Part shown: positions 25,001 to 40,000 of the stretch, in pieces
Position numbering within the stretch: position 1 is the stretch's first letter
Layout: each line of letters starts with the position of its first letter
Source: Trogon surrucura
Taxonomy: Eukaryota; Chordata; Aves; Trogoniformes; Trogonidae
NCBI GenBank assembly: GCA_020746105.1
Contig: CM036619.1
Coordinates: forward strand, 59,569,135 to 59,633,134
Direction of reading: 5' to 3'
Length of the DNA stretch: 64,000 nucleotides
The notes under the pieces: model-generated
What the model saw: only the letters and a program-made list of their open reading frames with translations
Told to the model about the DNA's origin: nothing
Databases searched by the model: none
Made by a program: the position numbers and the translations under genes

Positions 25001-28000
25001 ATACTATTTCTAAACAAAGAGTAAAAGTGCTCAGCTTTCATGTTAAGTACTTGGAAAATCACTGAGAGCAAGGTGTATTATTAGTACTAGTATAATTAGT
25101 ACATTGGAATAATTGCTTTTCTTTGCCTAATATGCTTCAGATCAGTTGCAGTGATGTACAGCAGATGTATTCATTAATATATTTTACTTCCTCTCTACGA
25201 ATAAAAAGACAAAAAAAAACCTGCACAACTTAATAGATATTTAGCTCTTGCCACGTGGACTTCCGGATGCATAGTTCTTTAACTCGACTCTTAATCTTTC
25301 ATATTCCTTTGACATTTTAGCAGGATTTCTCTTGTGTGCAAAGTGTTTCCTAGGGAGTTCATCACAGAAGAGCTAGAAAGGCATTTTTGTTCTATTTACT
25401 TTCTTTAACCAAGGTGGCTCTTGTCCTAACCAAAGAAAGGAATGTGCAAGTGTGTGCTCAAACCTGCAGGGTTCAGTTTATTAATAGCATTCTGTCTGGG
25501 GTGCTTTGTTCTTTAAAAAAAAAATTAAAAACTGTTGCTAAGTAGAATTAAAATAATGCAAAGAATATATTCATGTCTACTTCAGCCTCGCCTCCAATGT
25601 TATAAGAAACAGATCTGTACATAACAGATTTACTGTTATTTCAGTCCCCCAACTGCATGAAGTAATAAGATAGTAACCAAAGTTATTTTTTGAAGTTGAG
25701 GGTGTTATTTGCTACAGACTACACTCATATACCTTTTTGACAGCATGTATATAATTTTCTAGTTGAATGAAAAAGCTGGAATTTTCAAGAATGCAGATGA
25801 TGCACTTACTGTTAAAGAAATGAATATATATCAGTGTCTAGTCATAGTCAGATAGCAAACTGCCTAATCAAGGTACACAGCAATAAAATAAGAGTTTATG
25901 TTGTTTGACTTATTTGATTTTTTTTTCCTTTTTTTGGTGGAAAACAAAGTAAAACGTTTTATGCATTGGAACTCTGCAGCAGGCTTTCATCCCATGATTT
26001 GCACTTAAGTTTTGAATTATGGTTTTGCGTCTTTTCCTTGCACTGCTCTTGTCACAGGAAGAAATTATGCCAACAGTAGGCAAAGAAGAGTCCCTCAGAA
26101 GGAAAGCCTAGCAAAAAGAAAGGACAATTCTATTTTAAACTGAGTATTTTCTGGTCGTCTGAGTAGATATATAAGTACATGATTTAAAAGAAGGTGTATT
26201 TTAAGAAGACCGGGGTTTTTTTTAAGCATACAATCCCAGAAGACTCTGAATACATTCAATTTTTAAATTTCACAGGGTCGTATCAGTATAATGTCCCAGA
26301 GTCTTTGCCAGTGGCTTCTGTGGTGGCCCGAATAAAAGCTGCAGATGCAGATGTGGGACCTAACGCTGAAATGGAGTATAAGATTGTGGATGGTGATGGC
26401 TTGGGGGTATTCAAAATTTCTGTTGACAAAGACACTCAGGAGGGAATCATAACAATTCAGAAGGTAAGCCTGATTTTTCTCACTGATTCTGTTTATATCT
26501 GTGCAAGATGAGGGCAGGTAATGAGAGTATGAGCTATTGTTTCCAAGAGCCTTGTCTGCTGTAAAGATTTCCATTGACATATTTCATCTCGACTTAAGTG
26601 TGTGCATGTGTATGTGTGATTTTGAGGTTTTCAATGACTTACACTGAAAATTCTTGGGGATTTTTTTTTGCAATAGTTTTGTTCTTTTGACGAGGTGGTT
26701 TATTTTTTTTTAATCTGCACATACAAGTTTGGATGGGAATCTAAGGTTTAATCTCATTTGTCCTTTTGTTAAAGAGAAGATGTGAAAATATATCTTAGAG
26801 TAAGCTCCAAATGCAAAAAGGATCCAAACTATAATTTTTATTTTAAAAATCTAATTGTCTTTGGATGATGCTGTTCTATTCTGAATGCACATGTTACAAA
26901 TGTTAAAATTATGTATCAGTAAGAATATTTGTTTTAAAAGTTAATATATTATAAAAATATTTTTAAAAATGAAATTTTAAAAGAAATATTTTTCTTAGTT
27001 TTTTATATGTACAGTTAGAAAAATAATGTTGTGAGATTGAAAAATCCATTTACATAAAAATCTTAAAACTCAGCACATTTATCTTGCTGCAACACATTTT
27101 AAAGAATATACTTTTACAATATAAAAGTACATTGAAATATTCTGCAAGAAAATTTGAGTTTTGAGGGAATGGGAGAAAACCTGAACACCTTAGAATAATC
27201 TCTTCTCATATAATTTCGTACTCTTAATGTGTGAATGCTTGGCAATATACAGCCCTAACTTTTCTAAGTGCTTTAGTACCCCCTAATATGTGAGATTGAC
27301 TTGACATTTTAGAATATGTGTAAGTATGTTCCTGAGAAAGTATTTATGTTTGTAATTAATATGATTCCATAGCAGATTTTTCTTTCCTATATAATCTTTA
27401 ATCTCTGTAAGCTTCACCTACCAGTTGTGGTGTTTTGATTCTGGTTTGGTTTGGTTCAGTAAGGTTTTTTTTAGTTGTTTTTTTTTTTCATTCTCTGGTG
27501 CATCAATTGCTTTCTAAAACAATATAAAACTTTGGTAACACTTCTCTTTTGAAAAAAGTTAATACTATATGATGTTGCAGAGCAATAGGCTATTTCTCTG
27601 ATACTCTGAACACCTGCTGAGAGCTGGTAAGGATCCAGAGATATCACAGCAAATGGAGGAAGTTCAGAACTCTTGAAAGATCACTCTAATATGTGTAATG
27701 TGGATAATTTTTTTTTCAAGGCAAAAAGTCTATCTTAGGCTTTTTGCAAACTGTGCTAATTCCTGCTTAGCACATTTGAAATACAAGTGATGAAAAGTTA
27801 GTTGCCTCTTTGTTCAACAGCCAAATTCAATGTGGCTCCTTTGGCTTGCTCATTTAAGGCTTTTGAGCAAAGATATGGAAGAAAAACATCTATCCTAGTG
27901 GGAAAGCATTTTTCAGTGCAACAGTGAGCAATACTGAATCAGTCAGGGGCTTCAGAGAACTAATTTGAAAACTGATGAGTTAGTTTTTAGTATGCTCTTG

Positions 28001-31000
28001 TAGTCATTGTGTTTGTTCCTGGAATGTCCCGATTCCAGTGTTGTACAGTGGACCAATAATTGTCATTTATTATTTCCAAATATACTTCAAGTAGCGAGCT
28101 GAACTGGACTTTTTGGTACTGAACATTTATCTTGAGAAGTGCTCTAGGAAATGGCTGTTGGACTATATTAAAGAGGTTACAAAATTTTGTCCTGATGAAA
28201 TGCTCCAATTTGCTAAACATTTTTAAACCTAGATGCTGCTGGTTTTTGATGAAACAAATCATACATTTTTCTCCGCAGCACTAGAACTTTTATCTCTTTT
28301 TTCCTACTTTTATCAACTTTCTTTCCTCTGCCATACCCAAAGGGGAGTCTCCATGCTGAGGGATACCTTAACACTTCATTTGGACTCCAGGGAACTTGGT
28401 GCATTGCCCAAAGCTGAAAGGTTCTTCCTGCCAACCCTGTAGAGAATGCTGGCTAATAGGGAATAAAGTAAGTGAGAAGCTGCTCGAGCACAGTGCCACT
28501 GCGCCTTGTTCTTCTCTGGAGAACAAGTACACAGAAGGCCATTAATGACAGGTTAAATGGGCTTTAAACCACTGAGCCTTACCTGTTGGATCTCTGTGGA
28601 GTTGGGCAGAGGATCTCTCTGCATGATAACATGTTTTTGTTAGTAATGAATCAGGGAAGAAATCAAGTCTGTAACCTGGAAGCTGCATGAACATTTTACT
28701 ATCCGGCACATGACGTTCCGTACAACTCTGAGCACAAGTAGCTCTCTCCTTTTCATGCCCCTGAAATCAGCTGAGGCATTGAAAGACAGCTCAGCCTCCA
28801 AATGCACACCCATCATCCTAAACTTGTGTGTATTTATATTCTCAGATGCCATGTCTGTATACACATCAAGCATTAAAATGCCAAGGCAAAGACTTCTGGA
28901 AAGGCATGCTTCGGTTCTAAATGCAAATGCATGCTTTAGCTTTGCATACTTTTGCCACAACCGTACATACAGATCGTCAGGCTGGGCATGGGAATCACTG
29001 CCAGCATCTCTGAGCAGCTGAAGGCATGGCTCCATCCATTTTTGTGCTGGGTGCTGTGGAGAAAGTTTGGCACCTGGTTATCAGAGTTCCACACACAAAC
29101 TGAGGATTTTATATTCTGCTTTTAGAAGGATTATCATTTTGAGACCATCTGAAAAGTTACTTCATCACTAAAAACTAAGTATTTTTTAACACATAAGAAG
29201 CATCAAGTAAAAAAAGTGGGTTTTTTTTAAATGAGAGAAGTGAGATTTAAGAATTAAATGAGCAAAGCAGGATTTCTGTACGCTGCACGTGGATGGAATG
29301 TGAAAGAAAATGCCACCGAATCAGCTAAAAATTGCAAACTAGATATTTATATATATAAATTCAAGGAAATGAACTTTTTTTAGAAGAGAAAGATACTGAG
29401 ATTCATAATATTAGAAAGACAGAAAAGTTACATGGCTAAGTATTTCCCAAGATTACTTGTTTGTAATGGATTTTATGAATACATATTTTGATTTGAAAGG
29501 TGAAAAAGTTAGTGAATGAGATTCGGGGGGAGTTAATTTTTGGTTTGGTTTGGGGTTTCTCTATACATTTTAAACACATTTCTTTTCTGCACCCTATGAC
29601 ATAGAGACTTCAAAACATCAAAAGTCAGCAGAAAAAAATAATCATGTTTTTAATCTGACATTGATTTTCATCAAAATGTGGAGTGTATCCTTCCCTCACT
29701 TATATCTCTTTTACATTGCTAAATCCAGTTTTCTGTTTGCCTTGTACAGTTTATTTAGGATGGATTTTTGCCTTAAACAGTTTAAAAACAGTGCTATTTT
29801 TGAAATAGTAGTAGTAGCTCTGCTCATAGTTTCCAAAGCTATGGCAGGACTGAGATTCCTGACCATGCTAGTACTGTTGCTGCCTAGTGTCTATGTCAGC
29901 AGCTAGACTACAGCTTGGTTTAAGGCAATATTTTGACAATAGGCTGGTACTCTTATAATAAATTGCTTGACCATATAGAATCAGACTAGGGAGGAATACT
30001 TTCTCAGTTTTCATCCTCTTGGTCTTTATCCTTCCAAAGAGTAAAGAGCAGGATTGTACTACCTTATGCAGCACAGCTAAGGAGCATGCATGCTGTACCA
30101 CTGTACAAGATTTGCTGTTCTCTGCTTTTTCACATATTTGTCGTACCTTATTTTCTTTTGTCATGATTAGAGTGTTTAAATCAGGACTAAACGAATGCGA
30201 TTATGTGAAATTCATGTATTTCGGCAAGTTGCTTAAATTCATTCCAGAAGTAAAAATAACAAACTTTTTCAGAATATTCTTTAGTGCAAAGGCTAACTTT
30301 TGTTCATGAGTTTGTGGCTTGCATAATAACAAGAGGTTAAATCTGGGCAGAATTGATTTTTTTTGTGAGGTCATCGAACTTTGAATTTTATCTTATGACA
30401 GGAGCTAGTAAATACAGTATTGAGCCACTTAGTAGTTCTTGGCACTTAAAAAATAAAGTTTACCTTCCTCTGCAATGTGTTTACTAAATTCATTGACTGA
30501 ATTCATATGGAAAAACTTTATCCAGGATTTATCTAGGATGGTGTATGAAAGTGTGTGGGTTGTTTTTAGGATGTCATGCTCTCTTTTCAACCTGCAGTAG
30601 GACATTAAAAATGATAGAAGACTAACTTTATCCTCAAGAAGCTGGTAAAAGCAATAAGTAAATGAGACCCATATGCACAGCTCAGAGCGGAATTCTCGTC
30701 TCAGAGGAAGGGTGGGAAAGCAGCAGGAAAACTAGTGGGGTCTTTTCGTGTAACCTGCTATGTTCATACAGTTTGTTTCCTGGTAGTTTCAAATCACTGT
30801 GAAAGCCTTCCCATTTTTTTTCTTTTCTCACTTTCTCTCTGGCTATTCTCCACCTCACAGGCACACTCTGTAGTGAATTCCTAAGTAAAGCTAAATTAGA
30901 TGTGTAAGCTACTATTAAAGCAGGATTTAGGGAAAAATACATCTTAGGTGATCTTTTCAGGAAAAAAAAAATCTTATACATTTTTTTTTGCAAAGGAATT

Positions 31001-34000
31001 GGGCATTTATATTTCTTAGAAGTATTTGAAAATTTTATCCTAGTTCACACTGTGACTCAATTCTCCATCTGTAGAGTAGGAGCAATTCCTTCCTGTGGTT
31101 TAATTTGTAATTTACATTCTGCTATCAATGTTCTGTTAGTAAGGACTCAGATCATTTGCATAGCTACATTTCACAGTGGGGAGGGTGTTTGGAAGAAAAG
31201 TGTAATTTTTCTGAATATATTAGTGTTTTAAAAAATGTGTTGAATTTGTCTCTGCAGTAGCAACCTTAGAATTGAATACACTTTTTTTGGAAGTGAATGA
31301 TGATTCAGTGATTTAATACAACAAATTTTCTACTGTCCATGCAAACCTATGTGTGTACAATTTCAAAGTGAATGCATGTTGACTGTTCACAGAATTCTGA
31401 TTGTAATACAAATGAATGGAATCTTGGCTTCACTTTCTAAGTAAAAATCATGTACAAGACCATATTGTTTGCAGTTTCCAAAGCACTATTCCCAAAAATA
31501 GTGTACTGAAAAAGGCATCGTATAAGTACGGATCTCACTTTATTTACAAAGTTGCAGGCTATAGTTAGACTTTAGTAATAATAATAGCTTAGTTAACAAT
31601 TAGTTAACTTAATTAACAGTAGCTTAGTTAACATTTCACTTATTTTTGCAGGTAGGAAATTTTCATTCAATTCTGTATCAGAGTTTACAATGTAAGAACT
31701 TGAGGCTTCCATGGTTCCTTTGAGAGATAATGTACATTTGTTTGCTGTGCTGCAATTTTCAATCTAAAAACTCAACTGGACTTTAAAATGGGATTTTTAC
31801 TCTAAAGAGTACATTATTACAAATTTACTATGCAATAAATATGAACATTACAAAAAAGACCTTCTTGTGAATGATAACTTCGTGTCCAGCCTCCATAATA
31901 TAAAAGACTTGTTTTGTTATTTCCTTCAGATGGGAAAAATTTCTTACACCTTAAAAGGAAGGAAAAAAAAAAAGAGAGACCCCATATATTCTCAGAATGG
32001 TTCTTTCACAGGATCTAATCAGATGACTCTAATGCACAGATATTAATGAAGTTGTCAAGCTCTACTAACTGTGCTGAAGGACTGAAATACACGTTGTCCA
32101 TTTAACCTTCAGCACTGATGTAGTGATTTCTAATCTGTTGGCTTGGTATTCCATTATTGGAAACTTGTGCTTTTGTTATAGCAGGAAATAATGAAGGCAT
32201 GATCTGAAGACCAGTTAAATTATGCTCACTGTATAACAGACATCAGTGATAATTAGATAAGAAGAAACAAAAAAAGAGGAAATCTTTTCTGCTCACTTTT
32301 TTAGTCATTAGTGTCTGTAGTATGTAATGTCTTCGTTATATCATCTGAAAATTATTGAAATATTTCCAGAGGTCAAGAAATTATCCTGGAGGTTTTGTTT
32401 ATTTTCCCAGATTATATTGTGTCTCAAAATCTGGTACCTGTGTATATGCCACAGGATCTGAGTATGTGTGTCTTATAGGAACAGGCTGAGGATGGTGACT
32501 GTAGCTTTTGCAGACATTGTCAGACCTCATAGGAGACAGACTCTGCTACAAAGAACTAAAATTATATTATTGCCCCTGTATAACACAATATCATTTAATG
32601 CCATAAAACCTCTTTGCCAATCCATATTTCCCCTCTTCTAAACATGAGCTGTTCCCTGCCATATACTTATGTTAGATTTTTAATTTATTCATTTTTCATA
32701 ACAAGACCCTTATAGCTTTTGGATACTATCACCGGCATTGGATACCAGGAATCTTAGGGCAGGATTCATGTTACTGAAAGCAGATGTTTACTTTATTCAA
32801 TTATTGACTGGTGAACAGCAGACATTCATAAGCAGACCAGCTGATTTTTTCACTAGAATAATTTTGCTACACTCCCAGTAAGCACCATATGGTGATTTCC
32901 TCAGGTGTATATGGCTAAGTTAAAGAAGGTGAAACCTGCCCTTAGTAAGCAAGACTGTTCAGAATATGTATCTACACCATCATTAGTTTTGCATCTTTCT
33001 CTATGAGAATTACCTTTCCAATGAAAGTGCGTTTTGTGTATTCCCTAGTAGTCTAGCACTCCTGTAATCCAGTCAAATAAAGAATGGCCTCTTTCTACAT
33101 TGCAAGGATGAAATACAATGATATAAAAGTGCATGTCAGCCCTTGTGATAAACATTTACATGGAAAACATTTTTTTTTATGATTTCAAGTGTTAAAATTC
33201 TAATTTAGTCTTCTTTAATCAATATGGAAACATAGAAGTGTCTTAAAAATTTAAATTAAATAATATTTCTTCTTTATTTTGCTTAGTCTATTCAAATGAA
33301 AGTTTGTAGAATTTGTCCAGTTACAAATATTGTATATATGCACTTTCTCTATTAAATCAGAATTTTCATAATCTCTTTTTCTTGGAATGACTATGGTGTT
33401 GAATTTAGCATATCATAGGAAGCTGTCTTGTCTCGTGTTTTCATGTGCTTGATTAAGTATCACTGTATCTTAATCATCCAGTTTCAACAGATATCACTGA
33501 TTAACGAGAATGAATTAGCCTTCCTTTATCTGCTGCATATTTTTGTACATTCTGATGGAAAATATACTGGTTGTTAAAGGCTGAGTTTTTTATTTTTTGG
33601 TTCAGCAAATCTCAGCTTTTTGTCTTGGACATTCCTCAGATTATAATTTCTTGGTTAATATGATACTTTTACTGGAAACTCAGGAGTCTTAAGATATTTC
33701 TGTGCTTGGTTGCCTTCTTAACATTGCTGCTCATCTGCTAATTTCACTTACTTAATTGTTGTCACCATAGAATATAATTTCTGAGACATTTTTCGTCATC
33801 CTAACACCACATCATACATATTGTACTTTGAATATAAACCCAAAATTAATAAACAAAGCAAACTTGCTTTAGTAATAAATACTGACCAGTTGTACCCAGT
33901 ATAGTGACTAGTATCCAGACAACATTTCTTTTATGGCATATCTGTGTTTTCAGAGCTGTGAATACTACAGCTCTGATTCAATGAAAAATATAAGCACTTG

Positions 34001-37000
34001 CATAACATAAAGATCACACATATTTCCATTTGGAGAAACCTTTTGCTGCCCCATAGAGTTTATAAAAGTTCAGTGCCTTTCTGAGTGTGACATGTTCCAA
34101 TTAATTTTTCAATCTAGACTACTTACAGATGTGTTGTAACATCAGCATAATCCCTGACTTTAAGATGGTCATTTGAGGTTTATCTGCTGTAACTCAATAG
34201 AGAACTTAGGCCCTTGCATTTGTAAGTCAACAGATGTGTTTCACCTCTGCTACTCCTCTGAGTGAGTATGGGAATATTTTGTAGATGCTGTTGGATTATT
34301 TTGCAAGCACATTTCAGATCCCTGTGATATATCCAGAATCAGAGCTGCAGAAAACATTTTTTAATCTGTTTTATACATTTGGAATTATAGTTTGAAAAAG
34401 AATTATACACTTGGAATTATAGTTTGAGTAACCAGACTGCAGTTGTGGGTCTCATGTTGCTCTTCTTTCATCAAAGAAAATTGAAGCAGAATGAAGGTGG
34501 AAAAAGTTAATGTGCAATTAATTAATTAATTAATTAATTTTGTTTTATAAGCAAAACAAGCAAAAACAATCTCCAAGCTGCATTTCAGTATAACATATTG
34601 TCATATAAGCAATGTCATTTAACTGATTACCACATTTCCTACACAAATTGGTACAGATCTTAGAGTAAGAATTGATTAATCAATCCCAATACTACACAAA
34701 AAAATAACAACTCAGCAAACAACTCAGAATTTACTGTATGAGGTGTTTTCACCAGTGAAGATTATATCAGGTTTTTATGGTACATTATCTTTGACATCAC
34801 CTTAGATAAAATATGAATAAGACAAAAGGAAATATTCTTTCACAATGATGAAATAATTGGGGAAATTTTGGTCCTCACACAAATGACAAAAAACTTTGCC
34901 ATTAACACAGAGAATTCTTGTTTCATTCACAGGGTAGAACTACCTTTACTGTTAAAGTCATTGGGGAATATTGACTAGCAAGACACCACAAATAGTATTT
35001 TGAGAAAGCTAAAAAATGAATCATCAACTATGCTCTGCCAATCAAAATTACTGATTGGGTACAAATGCACAAAGTTCATTTTGTACTTACCGACAGTTTT
35101 AAGTGAAACAGTTCTGCAACAATATCACTGGATAGTAAAATTTCCAAATAACTTTACCCACATAGGAGCTGGATTTTGAAGCTAAGACAAGCTATACCCT
35201 GAGGATAGAAGCAGCTAATATGCACATTGACCCTCGCTTCCTGAGCCTGGGACCCTTCAGTGATATGACAACAGTGAAGATAATTGTAGAAGATGTTGAT
35301 GAGCCACCTGTGTTTACTTCACGTTTGTACTCCATGGTGGTGTCTGAAGCAGCAAAGGTTGGCACTATCATTGGAACTGTAGCGGCCCATGATCCAGATG
35401 CCTCAAATAGTCCTGTCAGGTAATTATAAGAAGTCTTAATCATTTGTTTATTTAACCTTTGTATTGAAGTTGTTAATTTTGTCGTGGGAGGTTCTTTGGT
35501 TACACTGAAAAAAAATTAGTTAGGTTTTTTCCTTGCAGAAGCAGGTTGAGATGTATGAGTTTGCATGTTTTGACTTCTATACTCCTGAACTACAGAGCCT
35601 TTAAAAAAATAATATGTTTAAATCTCTGTAAACCAAAGAAGACAAGAGAAGATGTAATTTCAGGATTGCAAAGAAAAGACTCTCAACATACTAACTCGTA
35701 TTCATTTTCCTCCAAGTTTAAGAAGAGCCTATTATTGTCTCTAAGTTTTGTTCTCTTAAATCAACTTCTGTGTGTATGTGCATAATGATTCATATTCTGT
35801 ATGCACTATGCACAAGAATATAATAGCATACAAACTCTTGCATGGTAAACCAGAGCTGAGGTCCCACAGCAAAAAAACATTAGCAGAAACTCTTAACGTG
35901 AGAGAACTGGATAGGACATTTCCTGTCCTAGTCAGGATGGTTACAGGCAATAGTCTTTTGCCTTTTGTAAATTGTGCTGCAGCCGAATGTCTTACATTTG
36001 AATGGGAAGATATATGAGCATTAGAGACACACGAAAACTGTCAAAGACCTCTTCCTTTCTCTTTCATGTATAAAGGACCTGCACGTCTTCCATAATCTAG
36101 TGTCCAGGGTCACAAGTTATAAGAAAACACAGTGTCAGTCTTATGTTTGCCTGTATCCAAGGTTAAAGCTTGAGGACAAAGAGCCACCACCTAAATTAAA
36201 CAAGAACTTTTTTATGAAGAGTGTGATATTAATTGTCAAAGGAACATGCAAAGCATCTAGTGGGTAATACTTTTAACTCAGGAATTTTGTGAATTTAAAC
36301 ATATGCAGAAGGAGAAACACATTCATAATTAAAAGTTAGTGCTAAATTTCGTTTGTTACTATTGTTCATTTAGGATGCACTTAGGAAAAAACTTTACAGG
36401 TATAGAACTTGTTTCAATGTCACCTTTTCTGTTGATGTTAGATTTTCACTTTTGTGCATTCAAGATCAACTTGGGACTCTGGTGTAGCTCTATAATTTCT
36501 CAAAGAGCAATCTTAGATTGTAAAACTAAAGCATATGTTTCACTCCTAGAGATGACGTAAGTGTTCTCTCTCTCTCTCTCTTTCATTATATATTTGCAAC
36601 ATATTTAAAATAGCTGATTCCTATCATGTATAAACAAGTCCTAGATGGATGGTTGGCATGGATTTACTTGTGAAATTTATCTTTGCTGAGCTCTTTTCTT
36701 TGCTGTGGCAGTGTTTTCTGGCACTGATGTTAGCATCTGGTGTATATCTGGTTTAGCAGAATCATGTAGAACAGGATTAAGTCCAGTTCTGTAAATGCAA
36801 TCTATGCTCACAATACTTTTGACTTTTCTGTAACTGTGAGGATTTTATTGACCTTGATCAGGTTAATTTTTCAATTCCAGCATGAAAAAGAATTATATCA
36901 CCACCTTAACCAACATCTTAAAGATTTCTTTAAATTCCAGAGAATTTCATAGGGAGGAAGAAGAAAAATAGTGAGGATTTAATCTATATGCTTGTGAAAC

Positions 37001-40000
37001 TGCTATGTACATTGTCAGGGGTACCGACAGGTCATATAATTTAAAGCTCTCCTGCATCTGCTGTGATATACATCAGAGCAAGATTTACCTAAAACTGGAA
37101 TGTGTTAAGGAGGATTAATGCGTAATACTTTTCATGATGTATTCAAGAAGTTTAAATTATTAATCTATAAATAAGTATTCCAATTTCCAAACATTGGATT
37201 ATTTTGATATTGTTTAAAATTTAGATTGGTTACAATTCTGAGAATGTTGGCATCACAAGACTAGACATAATTAAAACCTTGACAATACTAGGAGGGAGGT
37301 AATAAATATTTTGAAAATAAAAGGTTATCTTATATGGACCAGAGAACTATTGAGGTTGAACTAGCTTAAATAAAGGATTTAAAAGTCCTGTAGCTCAAAG
37401 ATTTTCAAGTATTAATAGCTGCAGGGAATTAAAGGATTAAAAGTGTTTTAAATATTTTTTTTTTAGAATCTGAATATGGGTACAACACTTGAAAATAAGT
37501 TGAGGGAAACTGCTTGTTTCCTATGCCTAAAAATTATTTCTCTTCTTGTTTTGTAAGAATTGTTTGCCATATTTGTATTATTCATGTTATTTATATTATT
37601 TATATTTAATTTATGTATTTTTTATGTATGCTTTTCATTCCTTCCTTCCTTCCTTCCTTCCTTCCTTCCTGTCCTTCTGCCATTCTGCCCTCCTTTCTAT
37701 TGCTTTCTTTTCCTTTTATTGTCTTTCTCACCTCCCTCCTTCTCTCACTCTTTCTTTCTACTGTCTAAGAACGATCTTTGGTTCTTCAGATTGCATGGTG
37801 ATAGTGTTAATAATTGGGAAATCTAAGGTCTGGCAGGAGATTGAATCCCAGCTACAGGGCCTGCCAAAACTGACTGCACAGCAGAGGTGACAGGCAGAGT
37901 CTCATGGGGAAACTTGCCAGCCACAAAACAGCTGAAGAACACTGCTGGCTAAATAAACAACAGTGCCAGCATGAAATAAAGTGAAAAATGAACTACAGCT
38001 AACATAAAATGAAAAAAAAAATGAAAAAAAAATGAAAGAGGGATAGCCTTAATTCATGAAAACTGCTCTTACTGTTGTTATTACAACTCTTTATTCTCTC
38101 TCATTGTAACATAATATGGTAAAACAATTCTAATGATGTAACACGTCTCTGCGCTAAGATTTTGTAGCCAAGAGGGATAAATAAAAACAAAGTAGAAGCT
38201 TCTGTATTACAACATAGAACAAATAAATAGTGTCATAAGATTATACCTGGGAAGCCCCATTTTTTTATCTATCTTGCATAATTCTTTCCTTACATGTTGT
38301 TCAAAGGATTTGGTTAATGTTATCTCAATAATCTAATATATCGTCAGTGTGACGGTAATTGTAATGATCAGACTTGACCTGATTTGGACATATGAATTAA
38401 TTCTGAGTGTAGGGACGGGCTCTGAAGTACAAACTTGATCTAAATGAGAATGCAAGAACCTGACCCAATATTAAACTGAATGTCAAGATATTCCAGTTCT
38501 AAATCTAAATCTACCTAATCAGCTGTCCCTTTGTCTCAAAAAGGTTATAAGCAAAACACCCGCAGGCATTTTGACCTTCTCCCTTATGCTATTTTCTGTT
38601 TGCTAAGGAGCTCATTCCCCTTCCTAAAACAAATTTGGAGGTAAAAGATATGTTAAGCCAAAGAGTTCAGGGCATGAGCCTGTGTGTGTCTGTGTTTGAC
38701 AGTAAAGCACCGGGAAATGGTGGTGATGACATTCAATTCCTTGACCTGCTCTACATCATCTCCCTTTTTTTCCCTTCCCCTGCAGCTCTGGGTGACTCAG
38801 GGGCTCTTTTGCTGATGATGGAACACTCTGTGCTCAGGCTGCCAGCCCCCACAGGAGCAGTACCCAGCTGGGACAGCCATGTAGCAAACTTCCAAGTTGG
38901 CTTCTCCCTAGCTGGTGTTCAGGAGGATGCTATTCCGTGAATAAATGAAAGTTTGCCTTGCAGCAGGAAAGAAGAAAGAAAAGAGCGGGGAATACCTCTA
39001 AACTCGCTTAAGGAGACATTGCAGCAACAAAGCTCACCTCTCCCAGCACAGGCCACCGCATAACTCTCTCACCTTTGCATATGGCTTGATTTCTGTCAAC
39101 ACTCCAGAGAAACTGGACAAAACAAAGCTGAAAATGGGGAAACCATGGAACTCTTTCTAATAAGAAATCAATGAAACATTTTTACAGGCCGTAACTGAAC
39201 ACGAATCAAAAGTTTTCTTTTATTCTTCACTTAGGTATTCGATAGATCGAAACACAGACCTGGAGAGGTATTTCAATATTGATGCCAACAGTGGAGTCAT
39301 TACAACTGCCAAATCTTTGGACAGGGAAACTAATGCTGTTCACAACATCACAGTTTTGGCTATGGAGAGTCGTAAGTAACAACCAAAAGTTTTCATTGGA
39401 TGTTTATGTGTAAAAGTTCAGGCTTGGTTGTGATGAGCTGCGTTGAGAGAAATTATGAGAGTTTCAAACCGTGGCAGATAAAAATAACTTCTTCCTCAAT
39501 GTAAAAGAAGCCTGTGTGATAAAAAATAAGAAATACAATAGATTAAATATTTGCTCTTTCCTTTGTCTCACGCCTTGTGTAGTCTTTTGACTTCTGAAAA
39601 AAAAGGAAAAAGGAAGATGAAATATGCTAAGTCAACAGTCTCAGACCAAGAAAAAGTGATAAGGATTATAGAGAACAGTTAGGCTATTTTAGTGATGGCA
39701 CCCACTTAGAGTTGATTGCTCTTGGTCAGCCACAGCATTATTAAAAGATATGAAGGATCATCATAGAGATCATAGAATGGTCTGGGCTGGAAGGGACCTT
39801 ACAGATCATTTTAATCCAACCTCCCTGTTGTGGTCAGGGACGCCACCTCTCGAATAGGTCAGGCAACAGGTGAGAACTGAATGGGAATCGAACCCATGAC
39901 CTTTGGTGTTTCAAACACCAACGCTCAACCCACTGAGCTAAACCGGCATGTGAATACTTACGTGGTTTCACTTTTCTGACTCTAAGGGAAAACTGTAGAG

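Larger units (their letters stand above)
26464..35165 (+). other. CDH7 intron 5 (8.7 kb)
   Basis: Non-coding and mostly AT-rich. The segment 28640-29035 is more GC-balanced and open on both strands, but matches no family I know. A 32-nt tandem duplication lies at 34371-34427 and a TTAA microsatellite at 34516-34539. No transposon is recognised. Confidence 0.85.
35420..39234 (+). other. CDH7 intron 6 (3.8 kb)
   Basis: Non-coding. It holds a CT microsatellite (36565-36581), a TTCC microsatellite inside a pyrimidine-rich tract (37638-37760) and an A-rich (GAAAA)-like stretch near 38005-38035. The segment 38620-39060 is more GC-rich, with an open frame of about 100 codons but no recognisable domain. 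Confidence 0.85.

Noticed and set aside
37638..37670. CRISPR-like or structured repeat array
   Set aside because: Simple TTCC slippage repeat without spacers.
39875..39947. Functional tRNA gene (minus strand)
   Set aside because: The tRNA-like head runs directly into a CR1 tail, the acceptor stem is poor and the anticodon does not fit its Ile-like body; it is a SINE head.
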